A DNA stretch of 64,000 nt from Phycisphaerae bacterium (GTDB taxonomy: Bacteria; Planctomycetota; Phycisphaerae; Phycisphaerales; UBA1924). Below, one piece after another: positions 46,239-54,713 of this stretch. Each line of letters opens with the position of its first letter. Position 1 is the stretch's first letter. The stretch lies in contig JAUIHS010000004.1 in the NCBI GenBank assembly GCA_030432255.1, positions 150,461-214,460 on the forward strand, read 5' to 3'. Position numbers and translations under genes: made by a program. Under the pieces are notes generated by a model. That model saw nothing but the letters and a program-made list of their open reading frames with translations. It had not been told where the DNA came from and did not search any database.

Positions 46239-47456
46239 GTGGCCAAGCAGACGATTGACGAGGTTGAGGTTTCGGGTCAGCGTGTGCTGATGCGCGTCGA
46301 TTTCAATGTACCAATGGATGGCGGTCGTATCACGGATGACCGTCGGATCCGGATGGCGCTGCCGTCGATCGAGAGCGTCCTGAGCCGGGGTGGACGGCTG
46401 ATCCTCATGTCTCACCTCGGGCGCCCCAGTGGCAGTGGCTACGAGGAAGAGTTCTCGCTGGAACCCTGTGCGAAGCGCCTGTCGCAGTTGCTCGGAGAGA
46501 GAGTTCGCGGCGAGGTCAAGTTCCCGTCGCACGATTGCGTGGATGGTGCTGCGGTGACGGCGATGAACATGCTGGCGGATGGCGAGGCGCTGCTGCTGGA
46601 GAACCTGCGCTTCCACAAGGAAGAGAAGGCGGGAGACGAGGCGTTCGCTGCGAAGTTCGCCGAGCATTCGGATGTGTACTGCAACAACGCATTCGGCACG
46701 TGTCATCGTGCGCATGCTTCCATGGTCGCGGTACCCAGGGCGATGCAGGGCAAGCCGCGGGTATGCGGTTCACTGGTCGAGAAGGAGATCCGTTTCCTCT
46801 CTGATGCGCTGGCGGAACCGGAGCGTCCATTCGTGGTTGTGCTGGGTGGTGCGAAGGTTTCGGACAAGTTGCCCGCGATTGAGTTCCTGCTGCCGCGAGC
46901 CGACTCGATTCTGATTGGCGGCGCGATGGCGTACACGTTCCTGAAGGCTATGGGCACGAAGGTTGGGACGAGTCGTGTCGAGGAGGATCGGCTGGAGGAC
47001 GCCAAGCGGATTGTCGCATCGGCGAAGGACCAGGACTGCGAGTTGCTGTTGCCCACCGATCACGTCTGCTCGACGACATTTGACGAGAAGACGGGCGACA
47101 ACCAGACATTCGAAGGCGACATCGGCGACGGCTACATGGGTCTGGACATCGGGCCGGCGACGCGTGACCGTTACTCGGAGGTCTTGCGCAAGGCGCGTAC
47201 CATCGTGTGGAACGGGCCGATGGGCGTTTTCGAGTGGGGGCTGTTCGCGGTGGGGACGAAGCAACTGGCGCATGCGATCGTGGATGCAACGAAGGATGGC
47301 GCGACATCAATCGTAGGAGGTGGCGATTCCGCAGCGGCTGCCGAGGTGTTTGGTGTTGCGGAGCGTCTGACGCACGTTTCGACGGGCGGCGGCGCGAGCC
47401 TGGAGATGCTCTCGGGTCATCAGTTTGAGAGTGTTGAGGTTCTTGATGGGGAGTGA
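46239..47456 (+). CDS. pgk: Phosphoglycerate kinase
   Basis: 405 residues, GTG start with AGGGAG 7 nt upstream. Glycolytic/gluconeogenic enzyme that interconverts 1,3-bisphosphoglycerate and 3-phosphoglycerate with ATP formation. Motifs: VDFNVPMDGGRITDD, SHLGRPSG, LENLRFHKEE, GGAKVSDK and GGGDSAAA. Monocistronic; G-rich repeat sequence starts right after the stop. Confidence 0.97.
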   Translation: MAKQTIDEVEVSGQRVLMRVDFNVPMDGGRITDDRRIRMALPSIESVLSRGGRLILMSHLGRPSGSGYEEEFSLEPCAKRLSQLLGERVRGEVKFPSHDCVDGAAVTAMNMLADGEALLLENLRFHKEEKAGDEAFAAKFAEHSDVYCNNAFGTCHRAHASMVAVPRAMQGKPRVCGSLVEKEIRFLSDALAEPERPFVVVLGGAKVSDKLPAIEFLLPRADSILIGGAMAYTFLKAMGTKVGTSRVEEDRLEDAKRIVASAKDQDCELLLPTDHVCSTTFDEKTGDNQTFEGDIGDGYMGLDIGPATRDRYSEVLRKARTIVWNGPMGVFEWGLFAVGTKQLAHAIVDATKDGATSIVGGGDSAAAAEVFGVAERLTHVSTGGGASLEMLSGHQFESVEVLDGE

Positions 47457-47459
47457 GGT

Positions 47460-47500
47460 GTTTTGCGGGGAGCGAGGTGCGGGGAGGGGGTTCTCCGCGA
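47460..47500 (+). repeat. Intergenic G-rich repeat, GCGGGGAGCGAGGTGCGGGGAG type
   Basis: Follows directly on the pgk stop codon, G-rich on the sense strand. The same word is found at 49267 and 52977, and inverted near 38826, 40888 and 42222. Confidence 0.55.
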
Positions 47501-47566
47501 TCTGCTGTTCCTATTCCTTTTCTGCGCAGTACAATCGGTCGTCCATCTCACCGCGGGAGATCATGC

Positions 47567-48748
47567 ATGTCGAAACTGACGATGCGTCAATTGCTGTACA
47601 ACATGGCCAAGACGGATGCCTCGGACCTGCACATCAAGGTGCGGCAGCCTCCGGTGTACCGGATCGGCGGTGAGTTGCACACTCCGCCTCATGCCCCGGA
47701 GTTGACAGCGGAAGACACGATGCGCCTGCTGGAAGAGATCATTCCGGAGGCGTTGCGTCATCGGTTTGACGAGATGGGCGATCTTGACTTCTCGACTTTC
47801 CAGGACACGTCTTCGCCGACCGCCCACGAGGAGAATGGCTCGGACGACGATCACGAGGGCGGTGGAAAGCGACTTGACCGATTTCGTTGCAACATCTTCC
47901 GCGCGGGCGGTGGCATGCACGGTGCAATCCGGCGCGTGAAGCCTGAGATCCCGACCTTCGAGTCCCTGAATCTGCCGGATGTGTACAAGAAACTGACGGA
48001 CGAGACGCACGAGGGTCTGATCCTGGTGGTGGGGGTGACGGGTTCGGGCAAGTCCACGACGCTCGCGTGCATGCTGGAACGCATCAACGAGACGCGTCGC
48101 ACGAACATCGTCACGATCGAGGATCCGGTGGAGTACCAGTTGCACCCGGAGAAGTCGATCATCAGTCAGCGCGAGATCGGGACGGATGTTCCGAACTACG
48201 GTGCTGCGTTGAAGTTCGTGGTGCGCCAGGATCCTGACGTCATCTTCATCGGCGAGTTGCGGGACCACGACACGGTGCTGGCGGCGGTGCAGGCGGCGGA
48301 GACGGGACACCTTGTCTTCGGTTCGCTGCATACGGCGGACACGATGCAGTGCTTCAGTCGCATCATCGAGTTCTTCCCGCAGAACGAGCACGCATTCATT
48401 CGCTCGTCACTCGCGGGTTCCCTGAAGGCAGTCTGCGCGCAGCGCCTGTTGCCCGCGACGCCGGAGGCAGGGGTCGGCGCCGTACCTGCGACCGAAGTGC
48501 TCATCAACAACGCATCGGTGCGCGAGGCGATCCGCGATGCCGAGGACACCAACATTCCCGCGATCGTGAATTCGTCGACCTCGGAAGGCATGCGCTCATT
48601 CACGATGAGCCTGGCGGAACTGGTCGAGAGTGACATGGTCACGCTCCAGACAGCGCTGGAGTTCGCGCCGAATCGCGAGGCGCTCTCCAGTCGCCTGAAG
48701 GGCGTGGAAGTGAAGGCATCGAAGCTGACCGGGAGGATCAAGGGGTAG
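47567..48748 (+). CDS. pilT: PilT-type retraction ATPase
   Basis: 393 residues from ATG 47567; TACAAT at 47530-47535 is a plausible -10. Secretion ATPase that powers pilus retraction. Walker A GVTGSGKSTT at ~156-165, PDVIFIGELRDHDT (Asp box/Walker B), HLVFGSLHTADTMQ (His box), and a C-terminal SFTMSLAELV matching PilT. It carries an unusual acidic insert at ~78-102 (TSSPTAHEENGSDDDHEGGG) in the N-terminal domain. No pilB, pilC or pilin genes are adjacent. Confidence 0.88.
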   Translation: MSKLTMRQLLYNMAKTDASDLHIKVRQPPVYRIGGELHTPPHAPELTAEDTMRLLEEIIPEALRHRFDEMGDLDFSTFQDTSSPTAHEENGSDDDHEGGGKRLDRFRCNIFRAGGGMHGAIRRVKPEIPTFESLNLPDVYKKLTDETHEGLILVVGVTGSGKSTTLACMLERINETRRTNIVTIEDPVEYQLHPEKSIISQREIGTDVPNYGAALKFVVRQDPDVIFIGELRDHDTVLAAVQAAETGHLVFGSLHTADTMQCFSRIIEFFPQNEHAFIRSSLAGSLKAVCAQRLLPATPEAGVGAVPATEVLINNASVREAIRDAEDTNIPAIVNSSTSEGMRSFTMSLAELVESDMVTLQTALEFAPNREALSSRLKGVEVKASKLTGRIKG

Positions 48749-48785
48749 GCCGGTGGCTGGTTGCGAATGGCTGGTTGCTGGGAGT
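48749..48785 (+). repeat. G-rich repeat overlapping a start codon
   Basis: GGTGGCTGGTTGCGAATGGCTGG-type sequence immediately after the pilT stop. The next gene's GTG start is inside it. Confidence 0.5.
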
Positions 48786-49217
48786 CGGAGAGGGGCACTG
48801 GCGATAGCGCTCGCGGCGATCGTGCTGTGTGGATGTGCATCGCGGGGTGGAAGCGACGAGGGGGCGGATTCGTTGAGCGTGGCGTTGTCGTCGGCCCGCA
48901 TGGGCGTGATTCGATCGGACGTGCCGGGTCAGTGTTACCTGTGGACGTCGGCGTTGCCGGCGGATGCGGTTGTGGTGGCACGGATCCGGTCGGTATCGGG
49001 CAATGAAGTCACGTACCAGCGGATCAGCCCTGTGATCAACGGTCATCAGGACTCATTCCTGCACGCCGGGGTCGGCCCGGATTCATTGCTGGTGGAGTTC
49101 TTTGAGCTGCCGCGGGAGCGACTTGACGTCCTGTTCGAGGATGACGAGGCGATCGGGCAAGCGGTTGATCGCGACGGTCAGCTTGCGGATTGGCGGATTG
49201 TTCCGTTGAGGAGGTAG
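48753..49217 (+). CDS. Putative lipoprotein
   Basis: 154 residues from a GTG at 48753, 4 nt after the pilT stop. The N-terminus (GALAIALAAIVLCGCASRG) is a lipoprotein signal. The mature domain is unrecognised; it has an acidic, beta-rich character (VVVARIRSVSGNEVTYQRISPV). Start choice is uncertain because no ATG precedes the signal; the coding start coincides with repeat sequence. Probably cotranscribed with pilT. Confidence 0.6.
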   Translation: MAGCEWLVAGSRRGALAIALAAIVLCGCASRGGSDEGADSLSVALSSARMGVIRSDVPGQCYLWTSALPADAVVVARIRSVSGNEVTYQRISPVINGHQDSFLHAGVGPDSLLVEFFELPRERLDVLFEDDEAIGQAVDRDGQLADWRIVPLRR

Positions 49218-49294
49218 GTGGGTGGTGGTGGTTGGTTTTGGGTGGCTGGTGGCTGGGGTTTGAGAAGCGGGGTGCGGGGAGCGGGGCTGTCCCT
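49216..49294 (+). repeat. G-rich composite repeat after the lipoprotein gene
   Basis: GGTGGTGGTGGTTGG and GGTGGCTGGTGGCTGGGG units followed by GAGAAGCGGGGTGCGGGGAG. Two repeat families joined head to tail. Confidence 0.6.
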
Positions 49295-49305
49295 TTTCAA
49301 AAACA

Positions 49306-49335
49306 AACACCGCCGGCCTTGCGACCGACGGTGTT
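49306..49335 (-). terminator. Intrinsic terminator
   Basis: AACACCGCCGG and CCGACGGTGTT form an 11-bp stem with one mismatch and an 8-nt loop. On the minus strand TTGTTTTTGAAAAGG follows, a strong U-tract for the gene at 49361. Confidence 0.75.
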
Positions 49336-49360
49336 GGAATTCGGTGTGTCGTCAGCGTAT

Positions 49361-50038
49361 TCAGCGACGGCGGCGACGCAGGAGCGCAGGAGCGCCGAGG
49401 GCGGCGATCGCGGCGGTTGCGGGAGCGGGGACGCTGGAGAAAGTGACGCTGCCGAAGGGGGCAACGTCAGTGGACCAGACGTTCTCGCCGACGGACTGGA
49501 AGCCGTACTGCACGTGACGACCGAGACCGGGGTCGGTGTTGAGGCTGAGGCTGAAGGCACCGGTGCCGGTGACGGGAATGATGGTTTCGTTCACGGAAGA
49601 GAAGTCCGGAGCGAAATCGCGGATGAAGATGTAGGCATCGTGGGCGGCGGTGTAGGAGAGGTCCGTCACGAAGCCTTCGAAGGTGACGGTCTGGCCGGCA
49701 AGGGAGTCGTCGTCAACCTGGATGTAGAGGTTGGCTTCCATGATCTTGTTGCCGGGCGCACCGGGGCCGCCACCGCCCTGGTACCAGAACGGGTCGGGAT
49801 CGTTGATGGTGTTGGGGGACATGGTGACTTCGCTGGCCGGGTCGTTGAAGCTGGCGTTCAGATCCGGCACGCCCCAACTACTCGCGAAGACGAAGCCGCC
49901 GCCGTTGGCGGGCAGTTCGAAGACGTTCATGAAGCCAAGCCAACCACCGCCGGAAGCGGGGGCGGTAACGGTGACGGCACTGGCCGCCGAAGCCGCGGCG
50001 AGAGCGCCGGCAGCAACAAGTACACTGATTGCTCGCAT
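49361..50038 (-). CDS. Secreted PEP-CTERM-like choice-of-anchor-type protein
   Basis: 225 residues from ATG 50038. Signal peptide MRAISVLVAAGALAAASAASA, beta-sandwich with GGWLGFMNVFELPANGGGFVFASSWGVPDLNA (a choice-of-anchor-like pattern), and the C-terminus VPAPATAAIAALGAPALLRRRRR, a PEP-CTERM-type sorting signal. Dedicated terminator downstream. The perfect palindrome GTAACGTTAC (50109-50118) lies 71 bp upstream of the ATG. Confidence 0.82.
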   Translation of the reverse strand: MRAISVLVAAGALAAASAASAVTVTAPASGGGWLGFMNVFELPANGGGFVFASSWGVPDLNASFNDPASEVTMSPNTINDPDPFWYQGGGGPGAPGNKIMEANLYIQVDDDSLAGQTVTFEGFVTDLSYTAAHDAYIFIRDFAPDFSSVNETIIPVTGTGAFSLSLNTDPGLGRHVQYGFQSVGENVWSTDVAPFGSVTFSSVPAPATAAIAALGAPALLRRRRR

Positions 50039-50108
50039 TGTTCTTCTCTCCAAAAAGACGGTCATTCCTCTTACTCACGGCGGTCGCGACGTGTCAGGGC
50101 GAGCCACC

Positions 50109-50118
50109 GTAACGTTAC
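50109..50118. promoter_or_regulatory. 10-bp palindrome upstream of PEP-CTERM gene
   Basis: GTAACGTTAC, self-complementary, in an AT-richer stretch near a TTGACA at about 50135. Possible operator. Confidence 0.3.
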
Positions 50119-50215
50119 ACGTATCGTTTATTTTGACACAGATTTGGCCTGCGTACAAGTGTTTTCCGTGTTTCGGTGAGGGGAATGTGTGCGTTGTGTG
50201 TGGGTTTGGGAAATT

Positions 50216-50268
50216 TGGGGGGGCGTGGTGGCTGGTGGCTGGTGGTTGGTGGCTGGAGTTGGGAACTG
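50216..50268 (+). repeat. G-rich repeat, GTGGCTGGTGGCTGGTGGTTGG type
   Basis: Lies upstream of the gene starting at 50297, in a 258-bp gap. One of the few copies not directly behind a stop codon. Confidence 0.55.
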
Positions 50269-50296
50269 GTGGATCTGGTGATTCGAATGGGCTGGT

Positions 50297-51193
50297 GTGC
50301 TCCTTCGGATATTCCCGGCCTTGTTGGTGTCCTCGCTCCTGATGATGGTCATCGGGAGCCGGATGACCGGCCCGCGTGTATCGAGTCGGTGGAGCGACAC
50401 GTTCATGGCCCTCTGGATAGTGGCGCATGCGATGGAGGGCTACGAAGAGGAGTTCGGTGAACGCGAGTGGGGCGATCTGGCTTCGACGATTGCCATGCTC
50501 CTCTCCGTTGAAGATCACCATGCCTATTGGGAACTGCCGGAGTGCATGATCGCCGGCCAGGATGCCTGGGGTCGCCCGTTGACGTCGAGACGGGGTGCTG
50601 ATGGGCAGATGTTCTACATCTCGCGTGGTTCGAACGGCCTGGACGATGGGGGGCGCAACGGAGACATCGTGCTGGACACATCACTGTTCACGGTCGACCC
50701 GACTCCGAGTCGCCCTGTGCCTCGGTCCATCGAACAACTCTGCCGCACGAGTGTATGGTCCTTCCTGTTGCCAGGCGGTGTGTTCTGGTGCTTGCATCGT
50801 CGCGCGACGGTGCGCTCGTTGGGCTGTTCGGCAGCTGTGACGCTTCTGGTCGTCGGGGGAACGGGCGCGGGTGGTGAGCGCATGCCTCATCTCGTGTTCC
50901 TCGGTCTCTGGATCATGTTGACGGTAGGGCTGGAGTGGGGAGTGGATGAGTTGACGCGTGTCTGGCGGCATGAAGGGCTGCGGGCTCAACTGAGTTTGAA
51001 TCGCTGCGCCGTGTGCCGGTACGACATGCGTGGTCTGGAGTGTCGCGTGTGCCCGGAGTGCGGGACCATGCAGCCGCGCTCGGCGGACTCGGTTGATCTT
51101 GACGCGTATCTGGGTCGAAGGCGTGAACGAAGAAAGCCCCGACGAGGTGAGTCGTCGGGGCTTTCGGGTGGAGCTTCGATGGATGGTTGTTGA
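50297..51193 (+). CDS. Membrane protein with GspG-like domain and zinc ribbon
   Basis: 298 residues, GTG start. Membrane helices near 5-22, 155-170, 177-193 and 200-215. Between the first two lies a GspG-like (pseudopilin C-terminal) motif, DAWGRPLTSRRGADGQMFYISRGSNGLDDGG; after the last helix a zinc ribbon, CAVCRYDMRGLECRVCPECG. It combines features of the gene at 11001 and the zinc-ribbon genes at 14283 and 26591. The last 20 codons overlap the terminator of the convergent gene. Function unknown. Confidence 0.65.
   Translation: MLLRIFPALLVSSLLMMVIGSRMTGPRVSSRWSDTFMALWIVAHAMEGYEEEFGEREWGDLASTIAMLLSVEDHHAYWELPECMIAGQDAWGRPLTSRRGADGQMFYISRGSNGLDDGGRNGDIVLDTSLFTVDPTPSRPVPRSIEQLCRTSVWSFLLPGGVFWCLHRRATVRSLGCSAAVTLLVVGGTGAGGERMPHLVFLGLWIMLTVGLEWGVDELTRVWRHEGLRAQLSLNRCAVCRYDMRGLECRVCPECGTMQPRSADSVDLDAYLGRRRERRKPRRGESSGLSGGASMDGC
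51132..51165 (-). terminator. Intrinsic terminator inside the end of a convergent CDS
   Basis: GAAAGCCCCGACGA and TCGTCGGGGCTTTC form a perfect 14-bp stem, 6-nt loop. On the minus strand CTTTCTTCG follows. It serves the gene at 51197 but lies within the last codons of the plus-strand gene. Confidence 0.75.
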
Positions 51194-51196
51194 GGA

Positions 51197-52540
51197 CTAG
51201 AACCAGCCGAAGTCGAAGATGTCGATGTTGCCGATCCACTCGATGAAGTCGTCGATGAGGCCATCGATGAGTTCCTTGAGTTGCTCAAGCTGTTCCTCGA
51301 CCTTCTCGGCGAGGCGCTGGGCGAGGTCGTCGGCCATTTCCGCGGCGGCCTCGGCGAGTTCAGCGTACTCGGAGATGGGACCAGTGACGGAGACGGTGGC
51401 GGTGACCGTCACGGATGCGAAGGGCGGGACGGAGACTTCGACTTCGACGCTGGCTTCGAGCGTGACCTCGATCTCGCCGCGATCACTGGACAGGTCGTAG
51501 ACGGGGTGCTCGGGATCCTCCATGAGGGTCGGGAAGTCGAGGATGAAGGTCTTGGTGATGAGTTCCGGGTTGGCGACTTCGGTGAGGGCCCGGATGGTGC
51601 GCTCGGTGATGGCATCGCGCTTCTGCTGCGGCGTCATGTCCTGGTGGACGATCTCGCGGATGTCGCGGAGCAGGCTCATCTCGGCGATGGCGGTCAGTCC
51701 GTTGAAGGCGTCCTTGATCTCGGAGTCGGTGAATCCGAGGTAGACGAGGGTGCCACGAATGGCGGCGTCATCGGCGGCGCGAGTGACATCCTCAGGTGTC
51801 ATGGTTCCGGCGAGGAGTTGCTGCGCCTCGGTGATCGTCCAGTTCTGATCGTTGCTGAGCCAGTTGAGTGCGTCCTTCCGGTTGAACGCCTCTCCGGTCT
51901 CGGGGTTGCGCACCTTGATGTGCGGTGTGAAGTTGGTGGTGGTGATGACGGTATCGAAGGCCGGGCCGTGCGACGGGCTCGTGGGCTGTCCGGGTCCGGC
52001 GGGGTTTGCGGGTCCGGCGGGAGTGAAGTCACCGATGGGTGTGCTGCCGATGGGGACACCGCCGATGGGAGTCGCGGGGCGAGCGGGGCGCTGGCCACGG
52101 TGGATCAGCCACTGGTTCCAGCTTGTTCCACTGAGCGGGGCTTCGATCACTGCGACGGCATCGTCGAGGTAATCGACGGCATCGGGGTTGGTGGTCATGG
52201 GGATGAAGCCATCCTCGAAGGAGGGCATGAGTTCGGCGTCGTCATCGAGCCAGGAGAGTTCGGGGAGCTCGGGCGAGAACTCGCCGCGATCGACGACACC
52301 GCTGTAATTGACGACTTCGTCGTAGTGGCGTCCGGAGATGTTGACATTCCATGTCAGTCGGCCACCTTCGTTGGTGGGCGAGAGGACGCCGGTGAGCGAG
52401 GTGTCCTTGAGGTACTGCGCGGCGGACTGCCCTCCGGGCTGGATGATGATGGTGGGTCCGGCCTGGGATGGCGCGGCGGTGTGGAGTGTGAGCGCTGCGA
52501 TACCTGCGAGCAGGGCGGTACTGGTGACGTGGCGAAGCAT
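51197..52540 (-). CDS. Secreted protein with C-terminal coiled coil
   Basis: 447 residues from ATG 52540 (AGGAGG 4 nt upstream); an ATG at 52597 with GAAGGAAAG is an alternative but places extra residues before the signal peptide MLRHVTSTALLAGIAALTLHTAAPSQA. A proline-rich central linker (PATPIGGVPIGSTPIGDFTPAGPA) joins an N-terminal beta-rich domain to an alpha-helical part; the C-terminal ~60 residues (ELAEAAAEMADDLAQRLAEKV...LKELIDGLIDDFIEW) form a coiled coil. No family recognised. Confidence 0.65.
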   Translation of the reverse strand: MLRHVTSTALLAGIAALTLHTAAPSQAGPTIIIQPGGQSAAQYLKDTSLTGVLSPTNEGGRLTWNVNISGRHYDEVVNYSGVVDRGEFSPELPELSWLDDDAELMPSFEDGFIPMTTNPDAVDYLDDAVAVIEAPLSGTSWNQWLIHRGQRPARPATPIGGVPIGSTPIGDFTPAGPANPAGPGQPTSPSHGPAFDTVITTTNFTPHIKVRNPETGEAFNRKDALNWLSNDQNWTITEAQQLLAGTMTPEDVTRAADDAAIRGTLVYLGFTDSEIKDAFNGLTAIAEMSLLRDIREIVHQDMTPQQKRDAITERTIRALTEVANPELITKTFILDFPTLMEDPEHPVYDLSSDRGEIEVTLEASVEVEVSVPPFASVTVTATVSVTGPISEYAELAEAAAEMADDLAQRLAEKVEEQLEQLKELIDGLIDDFIEWIGNIDIFDFGWF

Positions 52541-53052
52541 GTTGCCTCCTTTGCGGGTGTTGCGAATGGTGTTGCGGTGCGTGGTTTCGTGTGTCATGAC
52601 TGCTTTCCTTCTGTCGGTGCGATGTGCTGTGGGCGCAGTGATGGCGCTGAGACATTCGTCCCGACACAACGCGGTTGGGGTGAGTTGTCGCTTCGCGTGG
52701 TTGCGACGTAGTGATACCGTCGCGACCATTTGAAGCACGGTCGCCGCGATCATCGCGCGTCGATGGCGCAGGCGATTGACTGTGCGTTTGTGCGCGCTGT
52801 CATCGTCGTCCTGAGTTGCACGATTCGTGGTGCGACTGAGGTTGATCGCCATCGAGTGAGCGAGTCAGGCGGTGAATTGTGAGCCGCAAGTCATGGTGCA
52901 ACATGCATGCCAACCGCATGAATGCGCGTCAGCGGGCGCAGAGGCATGTTGGTGAGTGGTGGTGGTGGAAATTTGTGGCGGGGCGCGAGGTGCGGGGAGC
53001 GGGTGCGAGGCGCACCCCGCTCCTCTATACTCCTGCGGGAGGTATGCCGCGT
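52541..53052. other. 512-bp divergent intergenic region
   Basis: Holds the 5' regions of two divergent genes. Near the right side is a G-rich repeat (52977-53022) and TATACT at 53026-53031, a -10 for the UVR-motif gene. An in-frame ATG at 52597 could lengthen the minus-strand gene. No other ORF is convincing. Confidence 0.45.
52977..53022 (+). repeat. G-rich repeat, GGGGCGCGAGGTGCGGGGAGCGGG type
   Basis: A copy of the GCGGGG family directly upstream of a TATACT -10 element. Confidence 0.5.
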
Positions 53053-53838
53053 ATGTCGATGGACCTGACATCCATATTGAAGGACTGGCCGTACGAAGCG
53101 GGTCAGATCACGGTGCGTGTGATTGAGGGCGATGATGGTGAGCCGAAGATCCAGGTGCGGCTCGACCTTGGTCTGCTGCAGATGGAAGTTGCGGGTCGGC
53201 CGGATGGTCAGCGCCCGTATGGCTTTGAGAGTCTGCTGGAGTACTACGAGACGGGGCTGGATGACTTCCTCGCGGAGTCTCCGGAGGGTGAGTCGTTCCA
53301 GTTGAGTGCTGATGACTGCCGCCTTCTGCGGGAGGAGTCGGTGCAGTACTACCACCGGTACATCAGCCTGCTGGTGCTGGGTGACTCTGACGGTGTGGTT
53401 CGGGACACGTCGCGGAACCTGCGGGTGCTGGACCTGTGTCGGCAGTATGCCGAGCGCGAGGAGGACCAGCATGTGCTGGAGCAGTTCCGCTCCTACATCA
53501 CCATGATGCGGACGCGGGCGCTGGCGTCCCAGATGGTGGCGTCGAACGAGCCCAAGGCGGCGCTGCTCGTGATTGACGAGGGCGTGGAGGAGATCCGGCG
53601 GCTGCACGAGGAAGCGGGCATGGGCGAGGAGTGGGAGGAGTCCACCGAGATCCAGATGCTGCGGGGCATGCGCGACGAGCTGGTCATGAAGCTTCCGGCC
53701 AGCCAGAAGACGGAATTGCGTCGGCGTCTCCAGGAGGCGCTGGAGCAGGAGAACTATGAACTGGCTGCGATCCTGCGGGACGAACTTCGGATGATGGGTG
53801 GAGGCGGCGAGGAGAATCCCCGGCCGTCGGGCGGCTGA
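53053..53838 (+). CDS. UVR-motif (UvrB/UvrC-type) protein
   Basis: 261 residues from ATG 53053, spaced 10 nt from GGAGG; other ATGs at 53044 and 53059 are possible. Most of the protein is helical and acidic, with no signal peptide. The C-terminus ELRRRLQEALEQENYELAAILRDELRMM is a UVR motif as in UvrB, UvrC and McsA, a helical hairpin mediating protein binding. No kinase (McsB) gene is adjacent. N-terminal WPYEAGQITVRVIEGDDGEPKIQVRLDLGLLQMEVAGRPDG looks conserved. Confidence 0.75.
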   Translation: MSMDLTSILKDWPYEAGQITVRVIEGDDGEPKIQVRLDLGLLQMEVAGRPDGQRPYGFESLLEYYETGLDDFLAESPEGESFQLSADDCRLLREESVQYYHRYISLLVLGDSDGVVRDTSRNLRVLDLCRQYAEREEDQHVLEQFRSYITMMRTRALASQMVASNEPKAALLVIDEGVEEIRRLHEEAGMGEEWEESTEIQMLRGMRDELVMKLPASQKTELRRRLQEALEQENYELAAILRDELRMMGGGGEENPRPSGG

Positions 53839-53852
53839 ACGGAGCAGCGCGG

Positions 53853-54713
53853 TTGACGACGGAAGCGTACGTCCTGATCCCGACCCATACGACGCGATAC
53901 CTGGACATCGTGCTGGCTGGTCTGTCGCGGCAGACGGTTCGTCCGGCGCACATCATCGTGTCGTGTGATGTGGACGATGCTGCGATCGGTGATGTGCTGC
54001 GTTCCTGCGCGGCGCGTTTCGGGATGCGTGTGCACTGGGTTCGGCGTCGGCACATGGGTGGTGAGCGGTTGTGCCAGGTTCGCAACAACGGCGTGCGTTA
54101 CCTGGTCGATGAGTTGGGCGCATGTGACGGGCGGTTGATCACGCTGGATGGAGACATGTTTGCATCGGAGACTCTGATCGAGCAGCATCTCGAAGCGCGG
54201 GAGGAACTGGTGTATGCGTACCGCGTGAACGTTTCGGAGGCTCGTTCGGCGGAGCTGGATGCGGAGCGGTTGGTCAGCGGCGAGCAGCGGCTGGAGGTGT
54301 CACCGGAAGCGCGGGCGCGACTGGCGAAGCGCGAGCGTCGGTATCGGCGGCACCTGTGGATGCGCCGCATCGGGCTGGCGCCGCTGCACAAGCCGAAGCT
54401 GCTGGGCGGTCACTTCTCGGTGTCGTTGAAGACGTACCTTGAATTGAACGGGTTCGACGAGTTGTATCAGGGGTGGGGATTCAAGGACGACGAGTTTGCG
54501 CGTCGTGCTGCCAGGCGCAAGGCACGGGTGCGGATCGCGGTGACGGCTGTCGTGGCGTGGCACCTCTACCACCCCACGCGCCAGGCGCCTGGGTCAATGC
54601 GAGACCTGCCGACGGCTCGTCGGTTCGCTCGTCGTGATCTGCCCGTGGTCGCGGAGCATGGGGTGCGGAATCCGCTTCCCCAGGAGGAGGTGCTCGGCGA
54701 AGTGATCGGGTGA
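53853..54713 (+). CDS. Family 2 glycosyltransferase with galactosyltransferase-type C-terminus
   Basis: 286 residues, TTG start 14 nt after the preceding stop, with GGAG upstream. GT-A fold: YVLIPTHTTRYLDIVLAGLSRQT, IIVSCDVDD, RNNGVRYLVDELGACDGRLITLDGDMF with a DGD that would bind metal-sugar nucleotide. The C-terminal GWGFKDDEFARRAARR matches the GWGxEDxE motif of Glyco_transf_7C/chondroitin polymerase-type enzymes. Acceptor and donor unknown; likely surface glycan synthesis. Confidence 0.82.
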   Translation: MTTEAYVLIPTHTTRYLDIVLAGLSRQTVRPAHIIVSCDVDDAAIGDVLRSCAARFGMRVHWVRRRHMGGERLCQVRNNGVRYLVDELGACDGRLITLDGDMFASETLIEQHLEAREELVYAYRVNVSEARSAELDAERLVSGEQRLEVSPEARARLAKRERRYRRHLWMRRIGLAPLHKPKLLGGHFSVSLKTYLELNGFDELYQGWGFKDDEFARRAARRKARVRIAVTAVVAWHLYHPTRQAPGSMRDLPTARRFARRDLPVVAEHGVRNPLPQEEVLGEVIG

